This document shows, piece after piece, positions 23,061-34,170 of a DNA stretch of 64,000 nt. The stretch lies in contig NC_134984.1 of the NCBI RefSeq assembly GCF_050947335.1, positions 13,187,926 through 13,251,925 of the forward strand, in the 5' to 3' direction. Numbering within the stretch: the stretch's first letter is position 1; each line of letters opens with the position of its first letter. The notes under the pieces were generated by a model that made no database searches, was not told the DNA's origin, and saw only the letters and a list, made by a program, of their open reading frames with translations. A program made the translations under genes and the position numbers. Source of the stretch: Megachile rotundata. Its lineage: Eukaryota; Arthropoda; Insecta; Hymenoptera; Megachilidae.

Positions 23061-23640
23061 CTAACTTCGAAAATTCCCATTCGAAAGTACAAACATAGTA
23101 AACTTTCTAAAGAACCGATCCGTAAATAGAGTCCGCAACAAAGTGTCGCAAATCATCTATTTTGCGTCGTACAAAGAAAATGTAGCAAAATCACGGCACC
23201 TGATCTGGCGATCTGGTGCAAAAATTATCTACAACCGAAGATCGGCTTCTCGGTGAAGCGTATCGATACCACGGATGTCTTCGATCGGCTACTATGTACA
23301 AGAGATTTACTTTCGACTCTCTAAGGCCAGTCTAATAGCAACGATTAATAGTCCTTCCAGCTAATTGCCCCAACGATATCATCTTTTTCTGCCTGCGTTA
23401 TTTATCTAGACTGCATACCTCCGTCTGCTGGCGGTAATTATTAATCTAACCACAACAAATTCGAGCGTGCTAAAAGCGCACGTACGTGAACGGATGATGG
23501 GAAACATACGATGGGTTGGAAGCATTGTTTGTTCGAAGAAGAGCATAACGATAATCGTTCTATTAAAATTACAATGGGTGATTAAATTATTATGATCGGT
23601 GCTTTCGTCCCTTGTGTATACGCTTGTATTTTTCTAACGA
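23061..23640. other. Unique CpG-containing sequence
   Basis: Non-repetitive, moderately GC-rich between 23140 and 23500. No frame or exon recognised. Confidence 0.45.
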
Positions 23641-24240
23641 ATACGGTCGCTAATAGGTTGAGTTCATGGGATATTCGGGTTCCATGGAATTCTTGGTTTG
23701 TTGGGTGTTTGAGGTGTATAGGGTTCTTGGGGTTAATTGGAATCGTATGGTCTTTTGGGTGAATTGAAATCATAGTTTTCTGAGGGTTATTAAGGTTCAT
23801 TGAGTGTATAGGGTTCATAGAATCAATAGAGTTCATTAGATGTGGACATTAGCCTCCATTAGGTCTAGCAACATATTGCTCTTAGAGTATATGTACATAT
23901 AGGTTCATTGGCTGTATAGGTTCTTAAGATTCATTGAGTGCATAGGTTCTCAGGGCTCATTGGGTTTATAAGGTTCATAGAGTTCCAAGGGTTCATAGAG
24001 TCACTAGGATTCATTAGATGTGGACATTAACCTTCATTAGATCCAGCAGCATAGTATTCTAAGAGTACATTGGGTCTGTAGGGATCATAGAGTCCTCAGA
24101 GTTCATACAGATTCTCTACTTTATGGGTTACTAAAGTTCAGACGGTACCAATAATTCATAGGGTCCCTAGAATTCATAGGGTACCTAATTTATGGAGTTC
24201 TCAAGGTTCATAGTATATCTAAGTTAACTATTTGGAAATA
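23641..24240 (+). repeat. Degenerate GGTTCATAG-type tract
   Basis: Short words such as GGTTCATA, GAGTTCAT and TAGGGTTC recur with a loose 8- to 9-base step. A longer segment, CATTAGATGTGGACATTA, is found at 23831 and 24012, so the tract also holds a duplication of about 181 bases. Confidence 0.75.
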
Positions 24241-24480
24241 TACAAATTTTCAAACTTATGAAAGGAACACTGGGTTTTCCAGAATTCTACAATTCCCCAA
24301 AGTCCCCAAATTATTCAAGGTCACTACAGTCACTGCACTCTTTAAGTTTCTAAAGATTTTGAATTTTGGGATTTTGGTATCTTAGTTTTCAAAATTGGAG
24401 AGTTCACAATTAAGGGATCTGCAGATTTGGTGATCCAGGGATATGGAAAGCTTGCCTCTTGGGAATCTGGGGATTTCGAG
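24241..24480. other. AT-rich spacer
   Basis: Unique to slightly repetitive sequence between two tracts. Nothing recognised. Confidence 0.4.
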
Positions 24481-24600
24481 CCTAGAGCATTTAGAATCCT
24501 GGAATTTTGGAATCTTGAAATCTTGAAACCTTGAAATCCTGAAATCTTGAAATCTTGAAATCCTGAAATTTTGAAATCTTAGAATCTATAAAATACTCGA
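24481..24600 (+). repeat. Short octamer array (CTTGAAAT / CCTGAAAT)
   Basis: About twelve copies of CTTGAAAT-type octamers, clearest at 24510-24575. Confidence 0.85.
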
Positions 24601-24612
24601 TCCAGGGAACAG

Positions 24613-24682
24613 GAGAACTAGGGTAGGAACCCTAGAAGACCCTAGGGACCCTAAAACCCCAGAACGTAGGGCCCTAGTTCCA
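24613..24682. repeat. CCCTAG-rich imperfect inverted repeat
   Basis: GAACTAGGG near the left end pairs with CCCTAGTTC near the right end, with ACCCTAG and CCCTAGGG between. The strand could fold into a hairpin. No adjacent gene suggests a terminator function. Confidence 0.5.
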
Positions 24683-24780
24683 TCCACTAGTACAAAGCAT
24701 TTGATACCTCTTCAGTATTATAAGTTGTTACATTTCTACCCTTCCGTCTCATTTCCCAGAAAGCCCCACCACCGTGAACT

Positions 24781-24890
24781 ACCCCACCCAAAATGGCGGA
24801 CCCAATCAAAACAAAATGGCGTCGCAAACAAAAATGGCGGGAAATTGCCCGCACCATAACCGTAGTATTTTATTTTCTCACAGGGAAATC
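24781..24890 (+). promoter_or_regulatory. Triple AAAATGGCG cluster
   Basis: AAAATGGCG occurs three times within 45 bases (ATG at 24793, 24816 and 24834). It matches the Pho/YY1 core GCCAT read on the other strand. The first copy also has a near-ideal insect start context and opens a 42-codon frame (MADPIKTKWR start) that may be fortuitous. TTTTATTTTCTCACAG at 24867-24882 resembles a splice acceptor. Confidence 0.3.
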
Positions 24891-26700
24891 TATCGTGCGT
24901 CAGCGTTCAAGGTGTTTAGACACCTAACTGTCATCGTAAAACGAAGAAGCGAACACATTAAAAGTAGCTCGTCCAGGAAAGATAAAACGTAAGATGGATA
25001 CGCGAACTTGGGAGCGTCGTCACGGTTTCAAGATGAATAATCGACGTCTAGAGTCCGGTGTTTCAGGCCAGTCACGGTCTTTCGAATTTGCAGTTCCTCC
25101 TTTCGATTAGCTTTTCCCCGTTACAGATTATTATTCCCAATAGCCAGAGCCAATGAATCGTCGTTTATTGTCCCATCGATTATTGAGCAACCATGTCGGT
25201 TAGCGCGCTGCCGACGCTGACTGAAGATTCCTCGTGACTGTGCCGTTAATCGCCACCGATATATCGTGTTTTGCCAGGATACGAATGGTAAAAAGCAGCT
25301 GAGATGTCGATGTCTTGTTGCACAAACATTGTATGACCACTTTTTGCGAAATCGCAGCTTTTCCTTGCAACTGTTTCCTTACAGTCACGCTCGTATTACA
25401 TATTCTAAAAAATTGCAGCTCGTTTTGATAAAAAATTAATTAAACATTTTATGAACAAGTTTAACCTTTTGTACACACTTTTTATTTAGTACACTCTTAT
25501 TATCGTATTCATACAAATGACTCTGCAGAGTTCCACTTTGTATCACTGTGTAATTAAATAAGATATGAATGTGACACAAGGTATGAACGTAGAACACGGA
25601 ATTTATTTAACGTATCATTAATTCTTCGGTACTTTAAGAAATATCAGTTACGCACGAACAAAGGATATTCGTATCAATACAAAGATTAGACGGTAAAGAG
25701 ATACAAGCTGCGACCGGTAATAATTTCCATAATTACAGAATACCAAACATTGTAACATTTTTCTCGTTATTAACACGTTATTCAGCCACTCTCGGTCATG
25801 AAATCGTACAAAATAACTGATCATTATTGACTCTCTTCGAAATTGCAAGCAGTCACGGAACTTCTCTTCGCAGTTTCGCAATAACAGGCTTTTTCCTTTT
25901 CATCGTTTGTCGGCTAATAGATAGTTGCGTTTTTCAATAGCGTTTTCAGACACCGGTATTTATACCAGTAGTCCTTACAACTATCGTCCGCAAACACGAA
26001 CCAACATTGCATAGGCTAATAATCAATAACTATGAAAAGGAAAAAGGAACCAGTGCTTTCAGACACGCTGCGTTTCAATCCTAGAAACGTTCAATAGACT
26101 CTAACCATTCACGTTATGCACATTCTCACATGTGATTTCTCAAATTTTCAGAGACTTTCAAAATTTAAATTCTTCTATTTTTATATTCTCAGATTGACAC
26201 ATTCTTGAGTTACCCAATTTTTTAAATATGAAATTAAAAAGAGCACAATTTGCGAATTTTTAAACTTTAGCAGCTAAAGGAATTTTACAAATAAATGAAT
26301 TTTGATCAAAAAACTAAAACTAAAAACAGCAGATGTTCAAATTAATCCTAAAATCCCTACATTCGAGTACAAAGGAAAATGGCGTCCGCAAAGTCTCAGT
26401 GTTAATTAAAGGATTGAGCCACTACGAGTTTCCAAAAAGGCAAAATCGCAAGGTAGTCAAGAATGTTTTCCACCTTAAAAATCCTGGAGCGATCTTGACT
26501 AATAACCGTGGTCGCGAAAAATAGCCGACAAACCGGTGATGCGGTAGCAACAGAGAGATAGAGAAACGGTGATATGAAGAAAGAGAGAAACAGAGTACGA
26601 AAGAAAGATTGGCAAAAAGGAGAATGAACGCACGGGTGGCTGATCGATGATGTCAGAGAAGCGGAAAGGCCGCGCGTTATCGACGTCTGCACGTGCGCTG
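24891..26700. other. Unique sequence
   Basis: CpG-rich to about 25400, AT-rich to 26330, then purine-rich (26540-26640) and CpG-rich. Minus-strand frames at 25200-25388, 25648-25881 and 26402-26692 show no family. Another AAAATGGCG is at 26376-26384. Confidence 0.4.
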
Positions 26701-27000
26701 GTATTCCGCAATTAAGTCTCCGTCTTCGATCTCCGTTTTTCTCCAGGGTCCCTGCCTTCCGATGATCCTGCTAGCACGTGCAGGACGCGGAGCCGGTACA
26801 CGCGTGTGAGCGCGAACAAGAACACGAAAAAAACAGGGAAAAAGAAGAGGATCGAGCGTGTAAAGGTGATCGCCGTCTCGGAACGGTTTCGCGATAAATG
26901 ATAACCGCTTTAAATACCAGTTTAGCGCGTGTACGCGCGCCGGACACCGTACGATCCCCTAGGGAAAATGGCGACGCACGGAAAACTAACTGTCCTCGCT
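26701..27000. promoter_or_regulatory. GC-rich CpG patch
   Basis: A compact GC-rich block with CACGTG-containing AGCACGTGC, many CG steps and a fifth plus-strand AAAATGGCG at 26965-26973. TTTTTCTCCAG ending at 26749 could be a splice acceptor, but every following frame closes within about 60 bases. Read here as a regulatory patch. Confidence 0.25.
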
Positions 27001-27084
27001 CTTTTGACTCGATTTACCGATATATTAAGCTAAGACCTCCAACATTTAGAAATTCCATTTCTATAACGCTAGATAACTTTCGGG

Positions 27085-27660
27085 ACCTAGGAAAAATTCG
27101 TTACATTTAACACCTAGGAAATTTAATATTTTTTCTAGAGCAGCTACGTTGCTTATTTACATTTAACACCTAGGAAATTTTATTCGTGATATTTTTCCTA
27201 TAGCGGTTATATTACTTATTTACATTTAACACCTAGGAAATTTTATTCATGATATTTTTCCTACAGCGGTTATATTACTTATTTACATTTAAGACTTAGG
27301 AAATTTAATTTGTGATATTTATCCTACAGCAGCCATGTTACTTATTTACATTTAACACCTAGGAAATTAAATTCGTGATATTTTTCCTAGAGCAGCCATG
27401 TTGCTTATTTACATGTAAAACCTAGGAAATTTTATTCGTCATATTTTTCCTACAGCAGTTATGCTGCTTATTTACATATAACACCTAGGAAATTTAATTC
27501 ATCATATTTTTCTTACAGCAGCCATGTTACTTATTTACATTTAACGCCAAAGAAATTTAATTCGTCATATTTTTCTTACAGCAGCTATGTTGCTTATTTA
27601 CATTCGAGACCCAGGAAATTTCGGCATATTTTCCCCAGAGTATATTGCTTATTTACTCCT
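27085..27660 (+). repeat. 63-base tandem repeat with CCTAGG palindrome
   Basis: ACACCTAGGAAATTT marks copies near 27111, 27167, 27230, 27293, 27356 and 27419, spacing 56 once and then 63 each time. About nine copies in all, the last ones diverged. Each copy carries TTTTTCCTA, GCAG and CTTATTTACAT blocks and the palindrome CCTAGG. Confidence 0.93.
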
Positions 27661-28780
27661 CATTATTTAACACTAAATCTACCAAACCGGTCAAATGACC
27701 GCTCCACAAGTTTCTTATTATAAGGTACACATTTTATTAAAATTCATTCCTTCAAATCAGCATTGATTTTCATCAAGATAAAAAATAAATGTGTGCACTA
27801 GTTTACGTTTCGTTATTTGTTTATTTATTTTTGAACTTCATTTTTAATTTCAAGTTAAGTACACATTATATGCCGGTAGGTTAACAGATAAACTCAAATA
27901 TAAGTTTATATTAAGTCTTGAATTATTGCTTCATTACAGTTTACTAGTATTACGTGTAATAATTTATAAGCCACACAATAATTTATAGTGCGTTCGTAAT
28001 TTGTATTAAGCTGCACACTAATTTATGTTAAGCTGTACAGCAATTTATATTAAGCTATACAATTGATGTTAAGATATGTATATAATTTATGTTCATGTTA
28101 CACGTTACATTATGAAATGAATATCGGTATAAAATTATAGAATTCGAATGAAATTGAAAAGTTTTTACCGAATGATGATTTTTATTGAAACAGTTTATGT
28201 AATTCGGATCGAAGGTTAAACGATCATTTGCAAATCAATCGTCTGCAAGGTGATTCAGAGATGGCTTGCTTTTGAATGAATGAAATCATGCGTGTTAAGA
28301 ATGAATTATGTTTGTTCAGTATAAGGTAACAATGAAATACTTGGTTACAGTTATTGCGCGAATACAATAAAATTCAAGATCGGACAACGAACCTGATATT
28401 AACATTACTATTTATTATCAATTAAATTTCAACTAAATTTTATTTAAAACACAAGGAAAAATGTAAAAATCGTATCTACTCTTTTGTGTCTCGAGTTCAT
28501 AATATAATACTTTTTGCAATATATTTCATGATTTGACAATGTCTACCTTTTAAATATTTTTCTTCAGAACTAATAAAGATAAGAAAGAGTTGCGTCATAG
28601 AATGAAACTAACGTCACTTGATCGAAACGGGTACTACGAGTTACCAGCAATATGTAACAAGTTAACTACGGTCTAGCGCCAGTGACTTTCGAGAACACAA
28701 CGAACCAAAGTAAAACAAGTCAAATTCGAGAAATGTTTACTATAGAAAAGAAAGAAGAGTGATTAACTGTAGCGCAGACT
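27661..28780. other. AT-rich unique sequence
   Basis: Includes weak repetition of AATTTAT and TAAGCT words (27900-28090). No gene or RNA recognised. It forms the left shore of the GC-rich island. Confidence 0.45.
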
Positions 28781-31260
28781 GATGGCAAGAAAAGGACGAG
28801 AAGTACGCGAAGCGTAAAGGTTCGAGCAGGCGGTGATCTGGCTGGAGGGCAGAGACCCGTGCTATGCGGTCGTCGAAGTCTCCGGAGCCCGGGGCGCATG
28901 AGCGGCACGAGAGTATGGCAGCGGTGCGGCTCGGCGCGTCGTCGTCCAGCAGTAGGTCGAATCAGGCCCGAAAAGCTCTTACGGCCTACGTCCTTGAGAG
29001 ATCCTGCAGGCCGTGCACGGTGTTGTCGGTCGGTGGTAGACCGCAGACCGTACGTCTCTGAGCCGGTGTCGACTCCGTATCGCACACGAGCGCGTCGACC
29101 ACCACATCCAGGCTGTTCGCCACGGTACGCGGACGATTTCGTAGGATCCGTGGAGTCGGTGTGTCGAACGACACGTGCAGCAGCATCGGGAACGCATGTA
29201 CACGTAGACGAGCACCGGTGCGCGAGGTAGAACCGAGGGGTACCGCAGGACAGCCGAGAAGGAGAAGAAGGAAGAGGCAGGAGGAGGAGGAGGAGAAGGT
29301 AGTGGTGGCGACAAGGAGCAAAGCGGGGTCGAGAGGAGCGGATCGGCTGGTGGTGGCAACTTGGTCGGAGTAGGGGGTCAAAGAGGGCACGGGGAGAGGG
29401 GTCCAAGTACCGCTATACCTGGAGTCGCCCGAGGCGAAATACATACCTACCTACCTACCTAGTATATATTCTCTCGGCTCGTTGTACCCGCTACGATCCT
29501 CTCTGTCCAGCTCGTCGTCGTCTCTGTCCCTCGCGGCTCTCTACCCCCTTTCGTCGGCACGGCGAAGCCAGCGGAGGTATACCGCTGTAAGTCCACCATG
29601 ATGCACGCCATAGAGCGCACCGCGGCCGGGGCCACCGTAAGACATTGCGGCAGCAGTGCCTTGTTGCCTTGACTCGCCGACGTCCGTCGTCGCATCGCGT
29701 CGCGTCGCGTCACGTCGAGCCGCCTTCTCGGTTTCCTTCCTGTTCCTCCGTATCCGCGGAGCGACGTACTTGGCCGGACACGTCGGCAGCTCGACCGATT
29801 CAACCGGTCCCAATAGAGATCCCGCTGTCTAAAAACGGAGGATCGAAGAAATTCGAGCGGACCTCGCGACATCCGGCTTCTCCAGGAGAGAAAAAGAAAT
29901 CGGTGTCCGGAGCGTCCGTCGATGTGCTCGGAGAGCCGAGAATTCGAAGAGAAGAGCGGCCCAAGGTGCACCGAGGTAGCCTCTCGAAGAGGAACACGAA
30001 GAAGGTTCTCCTCCTTCCCCACCTTCGGCTCCGCCACTACCTACCGCTACCTCCATCTCCTCCTTCCTCCACCTCCACCACGCGTACAGTCGTACAGTCG
30101 CCGGCGAGCAATACGGTTTACGGCCGCGTGACACTGTACCGGACAACATCGCCGTCCACGAACAGCTGGATCCACGTTGGATCGCGGTTTGATCGTTGCG
30201 TTCCTGGTGCCCGTCGCCGGGATGCGATCGCACTCGTCGCGGTGAACCCGGACGAATCTCCGTTTCCAGCCGAACCCGGTTACCGACCAGTTTCCGCTCC
30301 GTGACCGAGCGAGACCCGTCGTCCTTACGCCCGTAACTGTACTCGACGATCAACGGCATATCGGTGGTTATTCGTTGGAACGCCGCTCGCGGCTACCACG
30401 GCCGGACGCTTCTCACCGCGACGAAAAAAGGAACCGCGAAGGTGCTAACACCCGTAACAACCTACCGGAACATACGTGTCCGTGTTCGCTCGCGAGTGAG
30501 AGTGTTTTCCGCGTGTACCAGCGTCCGCGCTCGCGTCCGCCCTCCTCGCGAGACGTCAACATCTGGTAGCGTGTTTCCGCCCGCGTGCGCCTCCCGTTCA
30601 CCTCCAGTTACATCGCCGCCGGTGTCGTCTGTGGATCCGTACGCGTGTCATCGAGGTGTCGAGCGCGCGTGTTCGAGATCCGCGTGGTCGGTATGCCGCG
30701 GATACCGGTGCCCTCGTGGACCGTTTCAAAGTGACCCGTTCTCCTTCGTGCGTCGCTTCGGTGCTTGTAGCCGAGCAGTCAGCTGTTGACCGAGGATTAT
30801 TCCTGCCAGCTCGTTCCCCGTCGACGTCCATCTTCTATTCCCAGAGGTTAGTCACTCTCCGCTCCGTTCCGGTATAGTACACGCGCGTACGTGCGTCGCA
30901 CGCGTGTGTGCGTGTCTGGCTGCACCCGCGAGCTGCGTGCCTGTGAACGATCGTGTCCCTCGCTCGGCGAGCGCGAGCGCAAGCGCGCGGGCACACGCGC
31001 ACGCGCGGACTAAGACACTGTGTGGGTTGACGATCCGCGGGTTGACTGTGTGGGAGCCACACGGTGTGTATCGCCGCGTGGATGCTCGCGGTGCAACGAT
31101 CGATGCCGTTTACACGTGTGCGAGGCTGCTTCGATGTATCGGCGTGTGCGTTTATCCGCGTTGCGAAAGCGGCGCACCGTGCTCTATTCGCGGATAGAGA
31201 CTCGAGCGTGATTTTCAGCGGATCGAGATCTTTCAGGATACCTTTCGTCGATTGAAATAT
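28780..31260. promoter_or_regulatory. GC-rich CpG island, probable promoter with long 5' untranslated exon(s)
   Basis: A 2.5-kb block is far richer in G, C and CpG than anything else here. Left of about 29450 the plus strand is purine/G-rich (GGAGGAGGAGG near 29280). To the right it is pyrimidine/C-rich (TCCTCCTTCCTCCACC near 30060). This mirror skew suggests divergent transcripts from a common centre, marked by four ACCT repeats (about 29445-29460). Possible plus donors are GTAAGT at 29587, GTAAGA at 29637 and GTTAGT at 30849; minus candidates are GTATGT near 29448 and GTAAGA near 28979. Frames of up to 228 codons occur on both strands but are Arg/Ser/Pro-rich and overlap, so I infer untranslated sequence. 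The nature of the gene is unknown. Confidence 0.5.
29441..29462 (+). repeat. ACCT microsatellite
   Basis: Four to five tandem ACCT copies, preceded by ACATACCT, at the point where base skew of the island reverses. Confidence 0.85.
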
Positions 31261-31398
31261 GTGAAACGGGTTTGGTTTGGTTCCGTCAGCTGTTCTGCTC
31301 AGCTCTCTTCGAGGACGTCTTTTCGTGATGGTTACAGTGTCGAGTAGTTTTTTGGTCTTTGGTGTTTGTGGATAGCTGTTATGTTTGGAGCAGGCGAG
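31261..31398. other. Right shore of the GC-rich island
   Basis: GC content falls abruptly to genomic background. No signal of its own. Confidence 0.4.
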
Positions 31399-31595
31399 AA
31401 TACTTGGTCAGAATCAGTGCAAGAATACTTGGTTAGAATAAATACAAGAATACATGGTCAGAATCAATGCAAGAATACATGGTCAGAATCAATGCAAGAA
31501 TATATGGTCAGAATCAATGCAAGAATACATGGTCAGAATCAATACAAGAATACATGGTCAGAATCAATGCGAGAATACATGTTCAGCAGAATCAG
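31399..31595 (+). repeat. 25-base tandem repeat
   Basis: About eight copies of a 25-mer containing ATGGTCAGAATCAATGC and AAGAATAC. The motif GGTCAGAATC or its variant starts at 31406, 31431, 31456 and so on. Translated frames (31366-31635) repeat every 25 residues through three frames, which shows they are repeat artefacts. Confidence 0.93.
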
Positions 31596-32594
31596 AACCT
31601 TCAGAAAGTTAGTTCTATGTATGATGAGATGTTAGGTCTGTATGAGATTTGTTGATAGAAATCTAATTCTTAACCACCTTAGATTATTTTGCATTTAAGG
31701 AAAACATGTACCGATTCTACTTCTTGTATTTAGCTTTGACCGAACCGCTGTTTATGCATTTATGGTACATCAAAGTTCTGCAGATAAAAAAATCATGTAA
31801 TCTCACGAATGTCATAGATTACGTGATTTGTGTGTACGTTGCAGGCTTCGGTATATCATAAATGCATAAACATCCGCAGTATAGATAACCATCATAAAAA
31901 TGCTTGGGCATAGCTATCTCCCGGGCGGTTAATGCTAGAATAAATTCACCCAAACTAATGAATAGCTCGTTAAATTCCCTATAAAATAACCCTGATAAAC
32001 CGAATCTTTTATCTTGATGAAACCGATAACCAATTTTATTCTCAGAGAATTATCTCGTAAAACACACAAGATACAAGGCATTTTTTAAACACATGTTTCG
32101 AGTAAATATTCAGTAAAAATGTGGATTTTCTTTGGGTGACTCAGTACATTTGCGTCACTTGAATTTAAATTGCCTCATATGAAATGAGAACATTTAGTTT
32201 CCGGAAAAAGAAGAGTACATTTTAACGTCTTAAAGGCTCATACTTTTATCATCCGTTGAACTCAAAAGTAGAAAGTGAAATTGCATCAAAATTCATTCAC
32301 GATCTTTCCTTATTAGTCTTTTCTAATTGCTAGAGCAAACTGCTGCTGATTCACCTCACACAGAGTCACTGACAGGTGCATTTCCGGTTGTAACTGCTCG
32401 ATTTACCTCACACACAGACGGTTAAGGTAAAGATCTTATCTTTGGTATTCCATCGCGATTATAAATCTTTGTAACGCGTAAAATTGTGTTTTGTGTCATA
32501 TTGCAATGACTCAAAATTGATAGATGTTCAAAATATTCTAGATTTTTAAATAATAATTCGTTGGAAGGTTATTAGGTATATTGTATATGAGTTT
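31596..32594. other. Unique AT-rich sequence
   Basis: No frame or element recognised. Near-matching CACACAGA strings at about 32360 and 32410 suggest a small local duplication. Confidence 0.45.
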
Positions 32595-34170
32595 CAGCGT
32601 GTTGAAATAGAGTGCATGGTAAATGCAACACGTAGCAAATACAGCGTGTGGTAAATGCAACGCGTTGCAAATACAGCGCGTGGAAATATAACGCGTGACA
32701 ATACAGCGCGTGTCAATATGACGCATGCAATTACAACGCATGGCAAATACAAAGCGTAGCAATTATAACGCAGAGCATATACAATGCGTGGTAAATGCAA
32801 CGCGTTGAAATAGAGTGCATGGTATATGCAACGCGTAGCAAATAGAGCGCGTGGTAAATGCAACGCGTAGCAAATACAACGAGTGGTAAATGCAACGCGT
32901 GAAAATACAGCGCGTGCAAATATAACGCGTGACAATACAGCGCGTGTGAATACGACGCGTGCAATTAAAACGCATGGCAAATACAAAGCGTAGCAATTAT
33001 AACGCAGATCATATACAATGCGTGGTAAATGCAACGCGTTGAAGTACAATGCATGGTGAATGCAACGCGTAGCAAATACAGCGCGTGGTAAATGCAACAC
33101 GTGAAAATAGAGCGCGTGCAATTATAACGCGTGGAAATAGAGTGCGTTGCAATTACAATGCGTAGTAAATGCAATGCGTAGCAAATACAGCGCGTGGTAA
33201 ATGCGACGCGTGAAAATAGAGCGCGTGCAATTATAACGCGTGGAAATACAGCGCGTTGCAATTACAATGCGTAGTAAATGCAACGCGTAGCAAATACAGC
33301 GCGTGGTAAATGCAACGCGTGAAAATACAGCGCGTGCAATTATAACGCGTGGAAATAGAGCGCGTTGCAATTACAATGCGTAGTAAATGCAACGCGTAGC
33401 AAATACAGCGCGTGGTAAATGCAACGCGTGAAAATACAGCGCGTGCAATTATAACGCGTGGAAATACAGCGCGTTGCAATTACAATGCGTAGTAAATGCA
33501 ACGCGTAGCAAATACAACGCGTGGTAAATGCAACGCGTGAAAGTACAGCGCATGCAATTATAACGCGTGGAAATACAGCGCGTTGCAATTACAATGCGTA
33601 AGTAAATGCAACGCGTAGCAAATACAGCGCGTGGTAAATGCGACGCGTGAAAATACAGCGCGTGCAATTATAACGCATGGAAATAGAGCGCGTTGCAATT
33701 ACAATGCGTAGTAAATGCAACGCGTAGCAAATACAGCGCGTGGTAAATGCAACGCGTGAAAATACAGCGCGTGCAATTATAACGCGTGGAAATAGAGCGC
33801 GTTGCAATTACAATGCGTAGTAAATGCAATGCGTAGCAAATACAGCGCGTGGTAAATGCAACGCGTGAAAATACAGCGCGTGCAATTATAACGCGTGGAA
33901 ATAGAGCGCGTTGCAATTACAATGCGTAGTAAATGCAACGCGTAGCAAATACAGCGCGTGGTAAATGCAACGCGTGAAAATACAGCGCGTGCAATTATAA
34001 CGCGTGGAAATAGAGCGCGTTGCAATTACAATGCGTAGTAAATGCAACGCGTAGCAAATACAGCGCGTGGTAAATGCAACGCGTGAAAATACAGCGCGTG
34101 CAAATATAACGCGTGACAATACAGAGCGTGCAAATAACATTGCGTTGCAATTACAATGCGTCGAAGACAC
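32595..34170 (-). repeat. 109-base higher-order repeat of seven ACGCGT-type subunits
   Basis: From about 33120 to 34030 copies succeed one another at exactly 109 bases. Each splits into seven subunits of 16, 16, 14, 16, 15, 16 and 16 bases ending in CGCGTGG, CGCGTGA, TGCGTAG or similar. The left part (32595-33120) holds the same subunits in less regular order. CG is abundant, and many variants are CG to TG or CA changes. Minus-strand 82-residue frames spaced by 109 bases are translations of the array. Confidence 0.95.

Noticed and set aside
28720..30359. Several frames of 120-228 codons on both strands of the GC-rich island
   Set aside because: They overlap each other on opposite strands, are dominated by Arg, Ser and Pro, and contain no domain. 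High GC lowers stop frequency.
32595..34170. CRISPR array
   Set aside because: Regular spacing of 109 bases but no unique spacers; repeats are contiguous and the DNA is eukaryotic in character.
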